From Galbibacter sp038433465 (GTDB taxonomy: Bacteria > Bacteroidota > Bacteroidia > Flavobacteriales > Flavobacteriaceae): DNA of 64,000 bases. The stretch is taken from positions 434,001 to 498,000 of the forward strand of contig NZ_JAESVF010000001.1 of the NCBI RefSeq assembly GCF_038433465.1. Direction: 5' to 3'. Positions 51,276 to 58,756 of this stretch are shown here, piece by piece; within the stretch, counting starts at the first letter, position 1; each line of letters begins with the position of its first letter. Both the position numbers and the translations under genes were made by a program. The notes under the pieces are model-generated. The model searched no databases. It was not told the DNA's origin and saw nothing but the letters and a program-made list of their open reading frames with translations.

Positions 51276-53279
51276 CTATTTATACGAGCGTGTTTTAAGC
51301 TCAATGTTTTTATATTCCAATTCTTCTTTATGTAATACGGCATCGCTAGGAGCTCCTTTGTACTCCCATGCTGCAACATATTTAAAGTTCTCGTCGTCTC
51401 TTTGTGCTTCTCCTTCTTCAGTTTGGTATTCCTCTCTAAAGTGTCCTCCACAAGATTCGTTACGGTGTAAAGCATCTTTGGCAAACAATTCTCCTAATTC
51501 AAGGAAATCTGCTACTCTCAATGCTTTTTCAAGCTCACTGTTTTTAGTTTCAGCGCTTCCTGGTACTAAAACATTTTTATGGAAATCTTCTCGTAATTCA
51601 CGGATTTCGGTAATTGCTTCTTCCAATCCTTTTGCGTTACGAGCCATTCCGCATTTGTTCCACATAATTTTACCTAATTTCTTATGGTAGTGGTCTACAG
51701 AATGTTTTCCGTTATTGTTTATCAGTTTTGAAATCTGATCTTTTACATTTTTCTCAGCCTCGTCAAACTCTGGAGAATCTGTTGGGATTTTTCCAGTTCT
51801 AATATCATTAGCTAAATAATCTCCAATGGTGTACGGAAGTACAAAATAACCATCTGCCAACCCTTGCATCAATGCAGAAGCTCCAAGTCTGTTTGCTCCG
51901 TGATCAGAGAAGTTAGCTTCTCCTGCAGCGTAACAACCAGGAATAGTTGTCATCAAGTTATAATCAACCCAAATTCCACCCATGGTATAGTGTACCGCAG
52001 GATAAATTTTCATTGGAGTTTTGTATGGGTTTTCATCTACAATCTTCTCATACATTTGGAAAAGGTTTCCGTATTTATTCTCAACAACCTTTTCTCCTAA
52101 CTCACGAATCTCTTCTTTACTTGGGTTATGATTTCCGTGGATAACTGCTTGCTCTTTTCCGTAGCGCTCAATAGCAGAGGCAAAATCTAAGAATACAGCT
52201 TCTCCTGTTTTATTTACTCCAAAACCAGCATCGCAACGCTCTTTTGCAGCTCTCGATGCAACGTCACGTGGTACTAAGTTACCAAACGATGGGTATCTTC
52301 TTTCTAAGTAATAATCTCTATCTTCTTCAGCTAATTCGGTAGGTTTTAATTTTCCTTGGCGAATAGCTTCTGCGTCTTCTTTTTTCTTCGGAACCCAAAT
52401 TCTACCATCATTACGTAAAGACTCAGACATCAATGTTAATTTAGACTGATGATCTCCCGAAACTGGAATACAAGTTGGGTGAATTTGTGTATAACAAGGA
52501 TTCGCAAAATACGCTCCTTTTTTATGGATTTTCCATGAAGCAGTAACGTTACTTCCCATCGCATTTGTCGAAAGGAAAAATACGTTTCCGTATCCTCCAG
52601 AAGCAATCACCACCGCATGAGCAGAATGACGCTCAATTTCTCCAGTAACTAAGTTTCTAGCAATAATTCCACGAGCTTTTCCGTCTACAATAACAATGTC
52701 TAACATTTCGTGGCGGTTATACGATTGTATTTTTCCACGATTAATTTGACGGTTCATAGCAGCATAAGCTCCTAATAAAAGCTGTTGTCCTGTTTGCCCT
52801 TTTGCGTAAAAAGTTCTAGAAACCAACACCCCTCCAAACGAACGGTTGTCAAGCAATCCGCCGTACTCTCTTGCAAACGGTACTCCTTGCGCAACACATT
52901 GGTCGATAATGTTTGCTGAAACTTCTGCCAAACGATATACATTGGCTTCACGCGAGCGGTAATCTCCTCCTTTTACTGTATCGTAAAACAAACGGTAGTT
53001 AGAGTCACCATCACCTTGATAATTTTTTGCTGCATTGATACCCCCTTGTGCCGCAATTGAGTGCGCACGACGTGGTGAATCTTGGTAGCAAAAAGTTTTT
53101 ACGTTATATCCTAATTCTGCTAAAGTAGCTGCAGCAGAACCTCCTGCAAGTCCAGTTCCAACAACAATAACGTCTATATTACGCTTGTTGGCTGGGTTCA
53201 CAAGATTAATTTTATTTTTATGATTGGTCCACTTATCTGCTAAATCGCCTTGTGGAATTCTTGAATCTAATATTGCCAT
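51276..53279 (-). CDS. sdhA: Succinate dehydrogenase/fumarate reductase flavoprotein subunit
   Basis: The 667-residue protein has the FAD Rossmann motif 'VVGTGLAGGSAAATLAELG' and the flavinylation-type histidine in 'RRAHSIAAQGGINAAKN'. 'HPTCIP' and 'SLRNDGRIWVPK' belong to the substrate site. 'PAVHYTMGGIWVDYNLMTTI' and 'GLYAAGE'-type GCYAAGEANFSDHGANRLG are classical. The length fits the B-type (Bacteroidota) enzyme. It lies between sdhC (12 bases) and sdhB (73 bases). Confidence 0.97.
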   Translation of the reverse strand: MAILDSRIPQGDLADKWTNHKNKINLVNPANKRNIDVIVVGTGLAGGSAAATLAELGYNVKTFCYQDSPRRAHSIAAQGGINAAKNYQGDGDSNYRLFYDTVKGGDYRSREANVYRLAEVSANIIDQCVAQGVPFAREYGGLLDNRSFGGVLVSRTFYAKGQTGQQLLLGAYAAMNRQINRGKIQSYNRHEMLDIVIVDGKARGIIARNLVTGEIERHSAHAVVIASGGYGNVFFLSTNAMGSNVTASWKIHKKGAYFANPCYTQIHPTCIPVSGDHQSKLTLMSESLRNDGRIWVPKKKEDAEAIRQGKLKPTELAEEDRDYYLERRYPSFGNLVPRDVASRAAKERCDAGFGVNKTGEAVFLDFASAIERYGKEQAVIHGNHNPSKEEIRELGEKVVENKYGNLFQMYEKIVDENPYKTPMKIYPAVHYTMGGIWVDYNLMTTIPGCYAAGEANFSDHGANRLGASALMQGLADGYFVLPYTIGDYLANDIRTGKIPTDSPEFDEAEKNVKDQISKLINNNGKHSVDHYHKKLGKIMWNKCGMARNAKGLEEAITEIRELREDFHKNVLVPGSAETKNSELEKALRVADFLELGELFAKDALHRNESCGGHFREEYQTEEGEAQRDDENFKYVAAWEYKGAPSDAVLHKEELEYKNIELKTRSYK

Positions 53280-53291
53280 AATACTTAAATC

Positions 53292-53951
53292 TTACTGGTT
53301 AAAAAAATGGAAAAGCGCGATGAAAATAAATCCTAACGGAATAAGGATCGCAAAATACTTTCCAAAAGTTTTAAGCGCTGGAGTGAATTTGTTGTTAAAT
53401 CCAACCGATTGAAATGCCGATTGAAACCCATGAAGTAAGTGCAAAGCCAATAGCACAAATGCTACAACATAAGCCCCTACACGAAGCGGATTATGAAACT
53501 TCTCTACCAACTCGTGGTAATATCTTGTTGGATCTTCAGGAGCAACCTCGATATACTTATGGTTGATTTCTGGAAACCAAAAATCGATGAAATGCAATAC
53601 AATAAAAGCCAAAATAACCAAACCGCTATAAATCATGTTTCTCGACATCCAAGAACTGTTGGCACCTGCATTGTAGCTTTTGTAGCTAATGTTTCTTGCT
53701 TTTTTGTTTCTGATTTCTAAAATAAAACCCATCACAAAATGAAAAACAACCGCAAAAATTAAAATTGGTTGCATTAAAAACTGAACCAAAAAGTTGGTTC
53801 CCATAAAGTGTGATAGTTCGTTAAAAGTACTTTCGCTAATTACAGAAGTGAAGTTGATAATAAAATGCTGTAAAAGGAAAATTAATAAGAATATAGCCGA
53901 AAGTGCCATGGCAACTTTCCTCGCTACTGATGAATTTAACATTCCGCTCAT
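53292..53951 (-). CDS. sdhC: Succinate dehydrogenase cytochrome b subunit
   Basis: I take the ATG at 53951 ('MSGMLNSSVARKVAMALSA'); the earlier codon at 53978 lies within the -7 box and is unlikely. The 219-residue protein has five membrane helices with histidines in 'IFLLIFLLQHFIINF', 'AVVFHFVMGF' and 'FIVLHFIDF'. These ligate two hemes as in the B-type single-subunit anchor. No SdhD gene is needed. It is the first gene of the operon. Confidence 0.93.
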   Translation of the reverse strand: MSGMLNSSVARKVAMALSAIFLLIFLLQHFIINFTSVISESTFNELSHFMGTNFLVQFLMQPILIFAVVFHFVMGFILEIRNKKARNISYKSYNAGANSSWMSRNMIYSGLVILAFIVLHFIDFWFPEINHKYIEVAPEDPTRYYHELVEKFHNPLRVGAYVVAFVLLALHLLHGFQSAFQSVGFNNKFTPALKTFGKYFAILIPLGFIFIALFHFFNQ

Positions 53952-53975
53952 TAGTAAATATTTATTTAATACGCA

Positions 53976-54006
53976 CAAAAATACAGTACCGATAAGTTAT
54001 TAACAA
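53976..54006 (-). promoter_or_regulatory. Promoter of sdhCAB
   Basis: On the minus strand, TTG (54006-54004), a 20-base spacer and TATTTTTG (53983-53976) match the -33/-7 consensus. The sdhC start used here lies 24 bases after the -7 box. Confidence 0.75.
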
Positions 54007-54063
54007 ACTTTCAATTCGCTTTTAGTGCCAATTTAGAATGAATTTAAAGTAATTGTTGCAAAT

Positions 54064-54080
54064 CGATTTAAATTAAATCG
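54064..54080. promoter_or_regulatory. 17-bp palindrome upstream of the sdh promoter
   Basis: CGATTTAA-A-TTAAATCG is a perfect inverted repeat about 60 bases upstream of the sdh -33 element and 31 bases after the stop codon of the lipoprotein gene. It lacks a T tract, so an operator seems more likely than a terminator. Function is inferred. Confidence 0.35.
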
Positions 54081-54111
54081 CAAACGTTATATTTCAGTGT
54101 TTTTTAAATTA

Positions 54112-54978
54112 TCATTGTCCGTTTACAACCTTCAAACCTCGAAGTCCCATATCGGTTAATTGTTCGTCAACGGCAGGTTCGTATTTTCCGTCAAAATTTA
54201 CTTCTGTCCATTCAAAACTATTGTTAATTGAAAAGGAAAGTGTAATTGTGATATCCGAAGTTTCTTCTCCTGTAATTTGCAGTGTTTTATCAAACTTACC
54301 AGTAAGCACACACGATCCCTGCGGAATTGGAGAAGTTTCAAATATTGGGTTTGGCACTGTTACGGCACCTTCTGGAGCTTGTCCCGTAAGTGTGTATCCT
54401 TCAGCTTCAAAACCCCAAAATCCTTGAAGTTTATTTTGATTCACTTCGATGATATTTCCGTTTAAATCGAAAGTTTCTATGTAATTGTTATAGCCAATAA
54501 AACTCGCAATGGTTGCAGGATATTCTTGCTGATTGTTTAAAATAGTTACGGTTCCGTTTTGGTACGATGCAGAAATACGCACCCATTCGTAAGTCCCTTT
54601 TTGAATATCTCTAAGTGGAATTTCAAGAAATACTTCGTTGTTTGAAACCAATTTAGCTTTTGAAAAATCGATAGCAGTTTCTCCGCCTTTGTTAGTTTCT
54701 TCTCCTTTGTAAACAATACTTCCGTCTCCCAAAAGTGTAGTTGCCGATGGTGCCAATTCGAGGTAATGCGCACTAAAAGTATTTACTGTTGGTGTTTGAG
54801 TCGCATTTCCTTCAGCAACAACAGAAGGATTACCTAAATTATCTAAACGCTCTTGATTTTCGTCAAATTTAATCTTTACAATTAAGTTGTTTTTGGTAAT
54901 CAGTGTATCGTCGATATCGTCGTCGGCACAAGACCACAACAATAGACTAGCACTAAAAATAAGGGCTAATTTTTTCAT
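54112..54978 (-). CDS. Lipoprotein of unknown function
   Basis: The 288-residue protein begins with 'LALIFSASLLLWSCADDD', a lipoprotein signal with the acylated cysteine at 17 followed by acidic residues, which in Bacteroidota favours export to the cell surface. The rest is Asn, Thr and Glu rich, without recognised domains; the 'TFDLNGNIIEVNQNKLQGFWGFE' and 'GKFDKTLQI' segments suggest a beta-rich fold. I do not recognise the family. It stands alone on the minus strand. Confidence 0.75.
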   Translation of the reverse strand: MKKLALIFSASLLLWSCADDDIDDTLITKNNLIVKIKFDENQERLDNLGNPSVVAEGNATQTPTVNTFSAHYLELAPSATTLLGDGSIVYKGEETNKGGETAIDFSKAKLVSNNEVFLEIPLRDIQKGTYEWVRISASYQNGTVTILNNQQEYPATIASFIGYNNYIETFDLNGNIIEVNQNKLQGFWGFEAEGYTLTGQAPEGAVTVPNPIFETSPIPQGSCVLTGKFDKTLQITGEETSDITITLSFSINNSFEWTEVNFDGKYEPAVDEQLTDMGLRGLKVVNGQ

Positions 54979-55093
54979 GATGTAAAATTTGGGTTATACG
55001 TGGCTAAATGTAGTAAAATAGTTTTTATACGTGTTAATTTTTAATCCCGAAAACTTTTATACTCAGTTTAACACGAAAGGCAGTTATTCTTAT

Positions 55094-55101
55094 TAATTTT
55101 G
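55094..55101 (+). promoter_or_regulatory. -7 promoter box of the aminopeptidase P gene
   Basis: TAATTTTG matches the consensus exactly and lies 22 bases before the start codon. No clear -33 TTG is visible. Confidence 0.5.
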
Positions 55102-55123
55102 ACGAAATTCAAAAACAATAGAA

Positions 55124-56416
55124 ATGAAGTACGATTTAATTGACAATAATCTTTTCATAAAAAACCGTCAGAAATTTATGGCTCAAATGAAGCCAAATAG
55201 CATTGCGGTTTTTAATTCTAATGATATTTATCCGATAGGTTCCGATAGCACAATGCCTTTTCAGCAGGCAAGAGATATTTTCTATTTAAGTGGAGTAGAC
55301 CAAGAAGAAAGTATTTTAGTGCTTTTTCCTGATGCGCACGAAGCAAAACATAGAGAAATTTTATTTGTAAGAGAAACCAACGAGCACATTGCAGTTTGGG
55401 AAGGTGAAAAACTTACCAAAGAAAAAGCGCTAGAAGTTTCTGGAATTAAAACTACGTATTGGTTAACCGATTTTGATAAGGTTTTTTACGACATCATGAC
55501 CGAAGCCGATACGGTATACTTTAACACCAACGAACACTACCGTCAATCTGTAGAAACACAAACGCGCGAAGATCGTTTTATTGAATGGTGCAAAAAGAAA
55601 TACCCAGCACACAAATGGGAAAAAAGCAACCAAATTTTGCAAGAGCTACGTGGCGTAAAAGAGCCACAAGAAATTGCACTTATCCAACAGGCTTGTAACA
55701 TTACCGAAAAAGCATTTAAGCGTGTATTACAATTTACAAAACCTGGTGTTTGGGAATACGAAGTAGAGGCTGAGTTTATCCACGAATTTACTCGTAATCG
55801 CTCTCGTGGCTTTGCCTACACTCCAATTATTGCTTCAGGAAATAACGCCAACGTACTTCATTATATCGAAAACAAAATGCAATGTAAAGACGGCGATTTA
55901 TTACTGATAGATGCAGGTGCAGAATATGCAAATTATGCAAGTGATATGACGCGTACTATTCCTGTAAACGGAAAATTCACGGCTCGTCAAAAAGAAGTTT
56001 ACAATACGGTGCTTCGCGTAAAAAAGGAAGCTACCAAAATGTTGGTACCAGGAACCATGTGGAAAGCATACCACGAAGAAGTTGGAAAATTAATGACAAG
56101 CGAATTACTCGGGCTTGGACTTCTTGACAAGGCAGATGTACAAAACGAAAATCCAGATTGGCCAGCATACAAAAAATACTTCATGCACGGTACAAGTCAC
56201 CATATGGGGTTAGACACACATGATTATGGCCCGCTTAAAAAGCCAATGCAAGCAAATATGGTGTTCACCGTAGAGCCAGGGATTTATATTCCTGCGGAAG
56301 GTTTCGGAATCCGTTTGGAAGACGATGTAGTCATTCAAGAAGCTGGAGAACCATTAAATTTAATGAAAAACATTCCGTTGGAAATTGAAGAAATTGAAGA
56401 CTGGATGAACAAATAA
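55124..56416 (+). CDS. Aminopeptidase P family protein
   Basis: The enzyme removes N-terminal residues before proline. The 430-residue protein has an N-terminal creatinase-like domain and a pita-bread metallopeptidase domain. The metal ligands appear in 'IDAGAEYANYASDMTRTI', 'HGTSHHMGLDTHD', 'TVEPGIYIP' and 'GIRLEDDVVI'. It is cytoplasmic by sequence and followed by a terminator. The gene is not near the hydroxyproline genes but would also serve Pro-rich peptide breakdown. Confidence 0.93.
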   Translation: MKYDLIDNNLFIKNRQKFMAQMKPNSIAVFNSNDIYPIGSDSTMPFQQARDIFYLSGVDQEESILVLFPDAHEAKHREILFVRETNEHIAVWEGEKLTKEKALEVSGIKTTYWLTDFDKVFYDIMTEADTVYFNTNEHYRQSVETQTREDRFIEWCKKKYPAHKWEKSNQILQELRGVKEPQEIALIQQACNITEKAFKRVLQFTKPGVWEYEVEAEFIHEFTRNRSRGFAYTPIIASGNNANVLHYIENKMQCKDGDLLLIDAGAEYANYASDMTRTIPVNGKFTARQKEVYNTVLRVKKEATKMLVPGTMWKAYHEEVGKLMTSELLGLGLLDKADVQNENPDWPAYKKYFMHGTSHHMGLDTHDYGPLKKPMQANMVFTVEPGIYIPAEGFGIRLEDDVVIQEAGEPLNLMKNIPLEIEEIEDWMNK

Positions 56417-56427
56417 ATCTAAAACTT

Positions 56428-56479
56428 AAGTGATAAACTGAATAGCGATTTCGTCCTTTTTAGTTTATCACTTTTTTTT
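56428..56479 (+). terminator. Intrinsic terminator
   Basis: The stem AAGTGATAAACT / AGTTTATCACTT has a long 21-base loop and is followed by T8. It lies 12 bases after the aminopeptidase stop and just before the hydrolase gene. Confidence 0.75.
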
Positions 56480-56487
56480 GCTGAAAT

Positions 56488-57267
56488 ATGACACTTAATT
56501 TTAAAGGAGCCGATATTTTTTATGAAGACACAGGGAAGGGTTCTGCCGTGGTGTTACTTCATGGTTTTTTAGAAAATTCAACCATTTGGAAACCTTTAGA
56601 AGAAGAACTCAGTAAACGCCATCGTGTAATTTCAATCGATTTGTTAGGTCACGGAAAAACAGGTTGTATTGGCTATGTACACAGTATGGAAATGATGGCC
56701 GAAGCCGTAAAATTTGTACTCGATCATTTAAAATTAAGACGTATTTCTTTGGTAGGACATTCAATGGGAGGTTATGTTGCCCTTGCATTTGCCGAAGCAC
56801 ACCCAGACGATGTAAAAGGTTTGGTACTTGTAAACTCTACTGCCAGTGCCGATTCCGAAGAAAAACAAAAAAACAGAACTCGTGCCATTGCCATGGTAAA
56901 GCACAATCATAAAAGTTTTGTTAGAATGGGGATTGCTAATCTTTTCCGTCCTAAAAACCGTAAAATTTTTACTGAAGAAATAAAATCCCTAAAAAAAGAA
57001 GCTTTAAAAACTCCGCTTCAAGGTATTGTTGCCGCTTTGGAAGGGATGAAAATTAGAAACGACAGAGAAATTTTACTTCACTTCACCCCCTTTAAAAAAA
57101 TGATGATTATCGGGAAGAAAGACCCAGTGTTAAATTACGAAAATCTGTTGACGCAAATACAAGATACTGAGGTAGAAACAGTGATATTTCCAGACGGACA
57201 CATGAGTTTTATTGAAAACAAATCGCAATTCATCGATAATATCAGTAATTTTTTGAAAAACGTTTGA
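56488..57267 (+). CDS. Alpha/beta hydrolase
   Basis: The 259-residue protein shows the nucleophile elbow 'LVGHSMGGYVAL' (serine in GHSMGG), the early 'VVLLHGFLENSTIW' oxyanion loop and a C-terminal 'GHMSFIENKSQFIDNI', where the histidine completes the triad. No signal peptide is seen, so it acts in the cytoplasm. The substrate is unknown. The start lies 15 bases after a terminator, so translation depends on its own promoter or readthrough. Confidence 0.9.
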   Translation: MTLNFKGADIFYEDTGKGSAVVLLHGFLENSTIWKPLEEELSKRHRVISIDLLGHGKTGCIGYVHSMEMMAEAVKFVLDHLKLRRISLVGHSMGGYVALAFAEAHPDDVKGLVLVNSTASADSEEKQKNRTRAIAMVKHNHKSFVRMGIANLFRPKNRKIFTEEIKSLKKEALKTPLQGIVAALEGMKIRNDREILLHFTPFKKMMIIGKKDPVLNYENLLTQIQDTEVETVIFPDGHMSFIENKSQFIDNISNFLKNV

Positions 57268-57318
57268 TTTTTTTTAAAAAATTATATAAGTTCATAGCGC
57301 CCAAATATTATATAGCCT

Positions 57319-57555
57319 ATGAAAACCCCAAATTTTATGCTAAAAAAAGCCGTATGCGCTGTTGTAGGACACCGCTTTGTTGTGTCGAAAAAAATCACTT
57401 CTCACATTACTGAATACCAATGTAAAACGTGTAAGTGCGAACTTACAACTACCGAAACTGGACATCTGGATATTTTAACCCCCGAATGGAAAGAAATCAA
57501 CGAAACTCTTGCACAACTTTACCAAAAAAGGCATGCCGTTGAGCAAGTAGCTTAA
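57319..57555 (+). CDS. Small Cys-rich protein, zinc-ribbon-like
   Basis: A 78-residue protein with a basic N-terminus and a 'YQCKTCKCELTT' cluster (three cysteines) that could form half of a zinc site with the histidines at 'CAVVGHRF'. I do not recognise the family with confidence; it resembles small phage- or plasmid-like DUF1660-type proteins. The stop codon abuts that of the convergent thiL gene with no spacer at all. Confidence 0.6.
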   Translation: MKTPNFMLKKAVCAVVGHRFVVSKKITSHITEYQCKTCKCELTTTETGHLDILTPEWKEINETLAQLYQKRHAVEQVA

Positions 57556-58614
57556 TTATGCTGTTTCGTTTTCTTGAAAAGAATTCCACCCTCTAGCTTG
57601 TAGCGGTATTTTTGTGTTGGCACGTGTTACTAAATGCATGCCTTCACTAGCTTGCGTCATATGCCCAATAATAGAAAGGTGTGGATTTCCTTTTATCTTC
57701 GGAAAATCTTCTTGTGAAATTGTAAACAACAATTCGTAATCTTCACCACCGCTCAAAGCTACTGTGGTGCTACTAATGTTGAATTCTTCAGAAGTAGAAA
57801 TAACCTGAGGATCTAATGGAATTTTGTCTTCATATAAATTACAACCAACGTTAGATTGTTTGCAAATATGAATAATTTCCGAAGAAAGTCCGTCGCTAAT
57901 ATCAATCATCGAAGTTGGTTTAACTTCTAATTTTTTAAGCAACTCAGGGATATCTCTTCGAGCTTCAGGTTTTAATTGTCGTTCTATGATATACGAATAT
58001 TGGTCTAAATCTGGTTGATTTTGAGGATTCACTTTAAAAACTTCTTTTTCTCTTTCGAGTATTTGAAGTCCTAAATAAGCCCCTCCTAAATCTCCAGAAA
58101 CAACTAATAAATCGTTGTCTTTAGCTGTATTTCTATACACAATATCTTCTTCATTAGCTTCGCCTAAAGCTGTCACTGTAATGAGTAGTCCTTTGTTTGA
58201 AGAAGTAGTATCTCCACCTATCAAGTCAACTTCATACAAGTCGCAAGCATGTTTAATTCCTGCATACAATTCTTCCAAAGCTTCCAAAGGAAAACGATTG
58301 GAAACAGCAATCGATACTGTGATTTGTGTTGCCTTGGCATTCATGGCATACACATCGGATAGATTGACCATAACCGACTTATATCCTAAATGTTTTAGTG
58401 GCATATAACTTAGGTCAAAATGTACATTTTCAACCAATAAGTCGGTGGTAACAATAGCCTTTTTGTTTTTAAAATCTACAACCGCAGCATCATCTCCAAT
58501 CCCTTTTATGGTTGACGAGTGTTTAATTTCGAAATGCTTGGTTAGGTGTTCTATCAAACCAAATTCTCCCAATTCTGAAATGGATGTGCGCTGTGGATTT
58601 TTATCTTCTATCAT
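57556..58614 (-). CDS. thiL: Thiamine-monophosphate kinase
   Basis: ThiL phosphorylates thiamine phosphate to the active diphosphate. The 352-residue protein has the AIRS/ThiL signatures 'KGIGDDAAVVDF', 'VTTDLLVENVHFDLSY' and 'MIDISDGLSSEI', with the Asp-rich metal sites, and 'GGEDYELLFTI' near the end. The start codon follows a -7 box by 4 bases, so the transcript is probably leaderless. No other thiamine gene is in the window. Confidence 0.94.
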   Translation of the reverse strand: MIEDKNPQRTSISELGEFGLIEHLTKHFEIKHSSTIKGIGDDAAVVDFKNKKAIVTTDLLVENVHFDLSYMPLKHLGYKSVMVNLSDVYAMNAKATQITVSIAVSNRFPLEALEELYAGIKHACDLYEVDLIGGDTTSSNKGLLITVTALGEANEEDIVYRNTAKDNDLLVVSGDLGGAYLGLQILEREKEVFKVNPQNQPDLDQYSYIIERQLKPEARRDIPELLKKLEVKPTSMIDISDGLSSEIIHICKQSNVGCNLYEDKIPLDPQVISTSEEFNISSTTVALSGGEDYELLFTISQEDFPKIKGNPHLSIIGHMTQASEGMHLVTRANTKIPLQARGWNSFQENETA

Positions 58615-58618
58615 ACTG

Positions 58619-58626
58619 CAAAGATA
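58619..58626 (-). promoter_or_regulatory. -7 box giving a leaderless thiL transcript
   Basis: On the minus strand TATCTTTG matches TAnnTTTG and is separated from the thiL ATG by 4 bases only. This puts the expected transcript start at the A of the start codon. Confidence 0.5.
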
Positions 58627-58685
58627 ATTAAAGTTGAATGTAATTAAAGGGAAAGAATGGATGATGTTTTTTGATGATTAAATAA

Positions 58686-58726
58686 ACGCAAAAAGCCAAG
58701 ATTCTTAAAAACCTTGGCTTTTGCGT
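58686..58726. terminator. Intrinsic terminator after the subtilase gene
   Basis: The stem ACGCAAAAAGCCAAG / CTTGGCTTTTGCGT, with a single bulge and a 12-base loop, lies 31 bases beyond the end of the subtilase gene on the minus strand, and on the 5' side of thiL. Confidence 0.75.
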
Positions 58727-58756
58727 TTATTATTTCGGCTCTTACTTAGTCAACAA

